Source of the DNA: Streptomyces decoyicus
Lineage (GTDB): Bacteria; Actinomycetota; Actinomycetes; Streptomycetales; Streptomycetaceae
DNA length: 64,000 nt
Direction of reading: 5' to 3'
Assembly: GCF_019880305.1 (NCBI RefSeq)
Contig: NZ_CP082301.1
Span: 1,116,001-1,180,000, forward strand
The first letter of the stretch is position 1. The number at the start of each line of letters is the position of its first letter. Below, one piece after another: positions 60,181 to 64,000 of the stretch. Under the pieces are notes generated by a model. It did not search any database. It was not told where the DNA came from and saw nothing but the letters and a program-made list of their open reading frames with translations. The position numbers and the translations under genes are program-made.

Positions 60181-61373
60181 GCGGGGGTGTGCACCTGCTC
60201 GTCGGCTCGTTGCGCCGTCCCGTTGCGGTCCCGCCCGCGGGCGGTGAGGTCGGCCACGACGACGAGGAGGGTGGCGGCCACGGCTAGCACGGCACCGACC
60301 AGATTGGGCGAGGCGTAGCCGAAGCCTGCGCCGATGGCGGCGCCGCCGAGCCAGGCGGCGAGTGCGTTGCCGACATTGAGCGCGGCGACGTTCGCGGCCG
60401 AGGCGAGAGTGCGTGCTTCGGAGGCCACCTGCATGATGCGGTGCTGCAACGTGGGAATCGCGGCGGTCCCGCACAACCCCAGCAGCGTCAGGGTGATCAC
60501 AGCAGGTGTCCGGAAATGGATGCTGTAGGCGAAGACCGCAAGCAGCACCGCCAACACGACGAGCGTGCCGTGCAGCGTGGCGACCGGGAATTTACCGGCA
60601 AGGTGTCCACCCAGCAGATTTCCGACGGACATCCCGATGCCATAGAGCATGAGAATGACCGTCACGGCACTCGGCGCAAAACCGCTCACCTTGACAAGCA
60701 TCGGCTCGATGTAGGTGAAGGACGCGAAAATCGCTGCGGAAACCAGCATGGTGACGGTGAGAGTGACCCAGACCTGTTTCCGGCGGAAAGCGCCCAATTC
60801 CGCGCGGAGACCACCGCCCGGGGGGCGCGGTTGCGCGGGCATCAGCACAAGAATGCTGAGGAGTCCGACGAAACCGATCAGTGCCACGCTCAGAAAGGTG
60901 GTCCGCCAGCCAAAATGCTGGCCGATAAGCGTTCCCAGCGGTACCCCGAGAATCGTCGAGACGGTCATGCCGCTGAAAATCAGGGAGATGGCGCTCGCCC
61001 GCCGGGACGGGGCGACGAGGTCCGCGGCGGTGACCGCGGCGACGCCGAAGAACGCCCCGTGGGCGAGTGATACCAGCACGCGGGCGGACATCAGCAAGCC
61101 GTACCCGGGGGCGACGCCCGCGAGGAGGTTGCCCACGACGAAGACGGCCATGAGGAGCACAAGGACGGCCCGGCGGGGGAAGCGGGTGGTCAAGGCGGCC
61201 AGCGGCAGCGCACCGGCCACGACGCCAAGGGCGTAGCCGGAGACCAGGTAGCCGGCCACGGGCACGGAGACGGACAGGTCGGCTGCCACGTCCGAGAGCA
61301 GGCCCATGATCACGAACTCGGTCGTGCCGACCGCGAAGGCGCTGATGGCCAGGGCGAGGATTGCCGGCGGCAT
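60174..61373 (-). CDS. MFS drug/sugar efflux transporter (AraJ/CmlR-like DHA1 type)
   Basis: A 399-residue protein with 12 helices. LALAISAFAVGTTEFVIMGL at the N-terminus is the signature of the AraJ/CmlR/YdhP drug-proton antiporter branch; SGYALGVVAGALPLAALTTR and RVLVSLAHGAFFGVAAVTAA are motifs of helices 2-5. The start is preceded by AAGGAG at about 11 bases. It follows the LacI gene by 97 bp on the same strand, so both may share the double-operator promoter at 62.55 kb. Probable efflux or uptake partner of the cluster. Confidence 0.88.
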   Translation of the reverse strand: MPPAILALAISAFAVGTTEFVIMGLLSDVAADLSVSVPVAGYLVSGYALGVVAGALPLAALTTRFPRRAVLVLLMAVFVVGNLLAGVAPGYGLLMSARVLVSLAHGAFFGVAAVTAADLVAPSRRASAISLIFSGMTVSTILGVPLGTLIGQHFGWRTTFLSVALIGFVGLLSILVLMPAQPRPPGGGLRAELGAFRRKQVWVTLTVTMLVSAAIFASFTYIEPMLVKVSGFAPSAVTVILMLYGIGMSVGNLLGGHLAGKFPVATLHGTLVVLAVLLAVFAYSIHFRTPAVITLTLLGLCGTAAIPTLQHRIMQVASEARTLASAANVAALNVGNALAAWLGGAAIGAGFGYASPNLVGAVLAVAATLLVVVADLTARGRDRNGTAQRADEQVHTPAS

Positions 61374-61413
61374 GAAGAAAGGAACTCCTTCGGCAGGGAG
61401 GGGCTGCGGGCGT

Positions 61414-61458
61414 GTCGGGAGCGTCGGGGGCGTCGGGGGCGTCGGGGGCGTCGGGGGC
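61414..61458 (+). repeat. 9-bp tandem repeat, five units
   Basis: Five copies of GTCGGGGGC (first one GTCGGGAGC) lie between the LacI and MFS genes, outside both coding regions. Simple slippage repeat; copy number may vary between strains. Confidence 0.7.
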
Positions 61459-61470
61459 GTCTGCGAGCCT

Positions 61471-62490
61471 TCACCGCCGTGGCGGCCCCACGGAGGCCCG
61501 CTCGACGAACTCGACCGGCATGACCGTCTTGGCCGTCACGGTGTCGTTGCGCAGGAACTGCTCCATGCCCAGGCGCCCCAGCTCATGGGCGGGAAGGCGC
61601 ACCGTCGTCAGCGCGGGCACCATCAAGGAGGCGAGGGGCAGGTCGTCGAACCCGATGACGGACAGATCACCGGGGATGGACAGTCCGAGGCCGTGCGCGG
61701 CGGAGTAGGCACAGGCGGCCAGGTTGTCGTCGTCGCAGATGACCGCGGTCACCGAGCTGTCGTCGCACAGCCTGGCCAGTATCAGTTCCCGCGCCCGCGC
61801 ACCGTCGAAGGGAACGGCCAGGCTCCGCCCCCGCACGCGGCGGTGCGCCCCGAGCCGGCTGTCGAAAGCCTCGGTGCGCTGCGCGAACGTCCAGGCGTCG
61901 CGCTCCGCACGGACATGCAGGATGTCCTGGTGCCCCAGCCGGACGAGGTGGTCCACGGCGGAGCGCATCCCGGCACCGACGTCCATGGTGACCGAGCAGA
62001 TGCCGGCGTCCGGGTCGCTGTCGAGGGCGACCATGGCGACGCCGTCCCGCAGCACGTCGATGCTCCCGGCGGACACGGCACAGGCGAGAACACCGTCGAT
62101 GGCTTGCCGGGGAGAGGGGAACGGGCCCTTCCCGTCCTCGCCCTGGAGGGGGTAGACGATCACCCCGATCCCGTGGTCGGCGCCGACGCGGGCCGCTCCG
62201 CTGTGCACATCGGCGAAATGGGGGTTCGTCAGGGACGGCACGACCAGCATCACCGTGCCGGTCCGGCCTAATCGCAGATTGCGCGCCGAGAGATTGAGCC
62301 GGTAACCCATATCGGCCGCCGCATCGAGGACCTTCTTCGCCATTTTGGCCGAGATGCGACCACGCCACTTTCCCGCCATCACCAACGAGACGGTGGTCTG
62401 CGACACGCCAAGCGTCCGTGCCAAGTCCTTGCTTGTCATTTGAGGCGCGTTAACCGGTGCGTTCCCTGCCCTGTGAAGTCCTTCAGACAA
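61471..62490 (-). CDS. LacI family transcriptional regulator (right paralogue, TTA codon)
   Basis: A 339-residue repressor, paralogous to the one at 49552. HTH: MTSKDLARTLGVSQTTVSLV (about residues 18-37); the hinge and start of the core are NLRLGRTGTVMLVVPSLTNP. The core ends VMPVEFVERASVGP. The TTG start at 62490 has GAGGGA upstream; ATG at residue 18 lacks one. Codon 74 (Leu) is TTA (complement of 62269-62271), so translation should need the bldA tRNA. Two perfect palindromic operators lie just upstream, implying autoregulation; it is the best candidate regulator of the 56.2-kb promoters. Confidence 0.9.
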   Translation of the reverse strand: MSEGLHRAGNAPVNAPQMTSKDLARTLGVSQTTVSLVMAGKWRGRISAKMAKKVLDAAADMGYRLNLSARNLRLGRTGTVMLVVPSLTNPHFADVHSGAARVGADHGIGVIVYPLQGEDGKGPFPSPRQAIDGVLACAVSAGSIDVLRDGVAMVALDSDPDAGICSVTMDVGAGMRSAVDHLVRLGHQDILHVRAERDAWTFAQRTEAFDSRLGAHRRVRGRSLAVPFDGARARELILARLCDDSSVTAVICDDDNLAACAYSAAHGLGLSIPGDLSVIGFDDLPLASLMVPALTTVRLPAHELGRLGMEQFLRNDTVTAKTVMPVEFVERASVGPPRR

Positions 62491-62551
62491 CGGTCCCTCA
62501 ACTCTTTTGCGGACTGCGGACGTTCAGCTTCCGTTAGATCTTGCGCCGGAC

Positions 62552-62565
62552 ATCATACGTATGAT
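62552..62565 (+). promoter_or_regulatory. Perfect palindromic operator, copy 1
   Basis: ATCATACGTATGAT is a perfect 14-bp palindrome with the central CG typical of LacI-family sites. It lies between the LacI gene and the LOG gene and shares its TCATACGTATGA core with the sites at 56206 and 56305. Confidence 0.8.
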
Positions 62566-62577
62566 CTGGTAGCGAAC

Positions 62578-62591
62578 ATCATACGTATGAT
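62578..62591 (+). promoter_or_regulatory. Perfect palindromic operator, copy 2
   Basis: Second exact copy of ATCATACGTATGAT, symmetric out to 16 bp (62577-62592). Centres of the two copies are 26 bp apart. The TATGAT inside each copy could serve as a -10 on either strand, so binding would directly occlude the divergent promoters. Confidence 0.8.
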
Positions 62592-62645
62592 GCGGTTGCT
62601 CAACCAGAGATAACAGTCAGCGACATTCGGCGCATGGAGATGTCA

Positions 62646-63227
62646 ATGGAATCGGCCGTCACCGTGTATTGCGGAGCCTCACTCGGCGAGCACCCCGCCT
62701 ACGCCGACGCAGCGCGTCAATTAGGCCAGGCGTTGGCCCGGTCCGGAATGAACTTGGTCTACGGCGGGGCCTCCACCGGCCTGATGGGGTGCGTGGCGGA
62801 CGCGGCACTCCTCGGCGGCAGCCGCGTCACCGGAGTGATCCCGCAGAGCCTCGTCCGGTACGAGGTCGCGCACACCGCCCTCACCGACCTGCGCGTCGTC
62901 CGGACCATGCATGAACGCAAGGCGTTGATGGCCGAGTTGGGAGACGCCTTCGTCGCGATGCCGGGCGGTTTCGGCACCGCGGAGGAACTGTTCGAGGTCC
63001 TGACATGGGCCCAGCTCGGACTGCACTCCAAGCCGTGCGCCCTGCTGAACACCAACGGTTACTACACCCCGCTCCTGAGGTTCCTGGAGCACGCCGCCGA
63101 CGAAGGCTTCGTGCACCGGCGCTACCTCGGCAACGTGATCGTCGAAGACGATCCGCACGTCCTGCTCTCCCGGCTCGCGAGCCACCGTGCGCTTCCGCAT
63201 CTGTTCGAAGAGGTGGCGGAGGCATGA
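62646..63227 (+). CDS. LOG family nucleotide phosphoribohydrolase (TTA codon)
   Basis: A 193-residue Lonely-guy-type enzyme with MHERK (residues 88-92) and PGGFGTAEELFE (106-117), the catalytic and phosphate-binding motifs that hydrolyse nucleoside 5'-monophosphates to base and ribose 5-phosphate. LVYGGASTGLMG is the N-terminal Rossmann loop. The ATG at 62646 is preferred because GGAG precedes it; two in-frame ATGs lie 4-12 bases upstream. Leu26 is encoded by TTA (62721-62723), a bldA mark. It is coupled to the HAD gene by ATGA. LOG proteins in Streptomyces can make cytokinins or act in nucleoside metabolite pathways. Confidence 0.88.
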   Translation: MESAVTVYCGASLGEHPAYADAARQLGQALARSGMNLVYGGASTGLMGCVADAALLGGSRVTGVIPQSLVRYEVAHTALTDLRVVRTMHERKALMAELGDAFVAMPGGFGTAEELFEVLTWAQLGLHSKPCALLNTNGYYTPLLRFLEHAADEGFVHRRYLGNVIVEDDPHVLLSRLASHRALPHLFEEVAEA

Positions 63228-63898
63228 CCACCGCACCCCGCCCGGCTGCCACGGACGCCCGCTCCGAGCCCTCCGGTGCCGCTCCCCCCGCCCCGGCACT
63301 CGCCGTGTTCGACCTCGACGGCACCTTGCTTCCGGAGACGACCTCCTGCCGGGAGATCGCCCGGGTGGTCGGCAGGCACATGGACATTCACGACCTGGAA
63401 GCGGCGTACGGCCGGGGCGAGATCGACAGTCGCGCCTTCGCGGTCAGCGCTCTGCGGTGCTGGAGCGCAGGCGGCAAGGCCGTCTACCGCCAGGCGTTCG
63501 ACGCCGCACGCTTCCTCCACGGCATCCAGGACTGTCTGACATGGCTGCGCACGCACGGGACGACAACCGTCCTGGTCACGATGTCGCACAGGGAGTTCGC
63601 CGAGTGTCTCGACGGATTCGACCACATCTTCGCGTCCGACTACCCCGACGACATCCTCAACCCCGAGGACAAGCCGCTGATCGTCGAGAAACTCCGGACC
63701 GACCTGGGCATCACGGCCGACGACGTCATCGCCTTCGGCGACTCGACGTCCGACCTGCCGCTCTTTCGCACCCTCCGGCACACGGTCGCCGTCAATGCCT
63801 CCCCGGCCCTGACCGCACTGGCCGCCCACCACTACCAGGGCGACGATCTGCGCGGGGCGCTGCGCCTGGTCTGCCCTGACGCGGAGTTCACCTCATGA
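63224..63898 (+). CDS. HAD family phosphatase (SerB-like)
   Basis: A 224-residue HAD hydrolase. Motif I is VFDLDGTLLPETT (Asp nucleophile near residue 29), motif II the Thr/Ser in TVLVTMSHREF, motif III the Lys in EDKPLIVEKL and motif IV GDSTSDLPLF. The helical cap between residues 45 and 105 is of the phosphoserine phosphatase type. The first 25 residues are polar and Pro/Ala-rich. It overlaps the LOG gene by 4 bp (ATGA), and its stop overlaps the next start in the same way. Substrate likely a small phosphate ester, possibly one made from the LOG product. Confidence 0.85.
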   Translation: MTTAPRPAATDARSEPSGAAPPAPALAVFDLDGTLLPETTSCREIARVVGRHMDIHDLEAAYGRGEIDSRAFAVSALRCWSAGGKAVYRQAFDAARFLHGIQDCLTWLRTHGTTTVLVTMSHREFAECLDGFDHIFASDYPDDILNPEDKPLIVEKLRTDLGITADDVIAFGDSTSDLPLFRTLRHTVAVNASPALTALAAHHYQGDDLRGALRLVCPDAEFTS

Positions 63899-64000
63899 GC
63901 GCGCCCGGCCGCGCCGTGCCCTCCGCCACCACGGCCGCCTCGCCCGCTCCCGGTGCCGGCACCGTCACCGTCATCTGCCGGTCCTTCGCCGAGGACTTCC
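63895..64000 (+). CDS. Partial gene coupled to the HAD phosphatase
   Basis: Only the first 35 codons are inside the window. They begin with a Pro/Ala/Ser-rich segment followed by GTVTVICRSFAEDF, which looks like the first beta strand of a folded domain. ATG 63895 overlaps the HAD stop, so it belongs to the LOG-HAD operon. No family can be named from this fragment. Confidence 0.6.
   Translation, partial: MSAPGRAVPSATTAASPAPGAGTVTVICRSFAEDF

Noticed and set aside
61414..61458. Regular short repeats as a possible CRISPR array
   Set aside because: Units are 9 bp with no spacers and no cas genes nearby; simple tandem repeat.
1..64000. rRNA, tRNA or transposase genes
   Set aside because: I saw no cloverleaf-like sequence, rRNA core or transposase/integrase motif on either strand; short RNAs could be missed by eye.

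Overview
The window is very GC-rich, with GTG/TTG starts, ATGA-type gene overlaps, TAGGCT-like -10 boxes and actinomycete-specific families (Slp-type secreted peptidase, DUF7144, F420-dependent oxidoreductase, Streptomyces-type gas vesicle locus, TTA codons limited to a few genes). It reads as chromosomal, accessory-rich Streptomyces DNA or that of a close relative.

Layout. 1-4.7 kb: right part of a staphyloferrin B-like siderophore operon (MFS exporter, IucA/IucC synthetase, PLP decarboxylase, HpcH/HpaI-type citrate synthase). 4.8-10.5 kb: an FAD reductase and an assimilatory nitrate reductase fused to a CysJ-like flavoprotein. 10.6-14.3 kb: a small acidic protein, an F420-dependent oxidoreductase and a phosphoketolase. 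14.4-18.3 kb: a compact Mrp-type antiporter operon without a large MrpA. 18.4-28.2 kb: maintenance and membrane genes (HhH-GPD protein, cation efflux, LigD-type polymerase, Ku, DUF2252, small membrane proteins, secreted peptidase) and a TetR remnant. 28.5-39.6 kb: a gas vesicle locus in two blocks, gvpY/gvpZ-like genes plus a Rieske protein on the + strand and gvpO-A-F-G-J-L-S-K with csbD on the - strand, separated by an SDR, a frameshifted methyltransferase, an acyl-CoA dehydrogenase-like gene and dps. 40-49 kb: a phytoene-desaturase-like oxidoreductase with an SRPBCC partner, a membrane PP2C phosphatase, gltD, a three-gene zinc-ribbon locus sharing an NNGI motif, and a methyltransferase.

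49.5-64 kb is the most unusual part. Two LacI paralogues flank a divergent cluster. The leftward operon encodes a putative haem-oxygenase-like diiron enzyme, HypE, HypF and an unrecognised 486-residue protein; the rightward one encodes an isochorismatase-like hydrolase, a ureohydrolase, a nitroreductase-like protein and an MFS transporter. HypE and HypF look intact (HypE ends in the required Cys), yet no hydrogenase and no hypC/hypD is visible. HypF plus HypE normally build an S-cyanated cysteine, so I infer that the cluster uses this cyano or carbamoyl chemistry on another acceptor, perhaps a small molecule. Both divergent promoters carry a near-palindromic TCATACGYATGA-type operator between -35 and -10, and two perfect copies lie upstream of the LacI gene at 62.5 kb, which suggests one regulon. 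That LacI gene and the divergent LOG gene each contain a TTA codon, linking the cluster to bldA.

All functions are read from sequence motifs and context by eye; no database search was possible.
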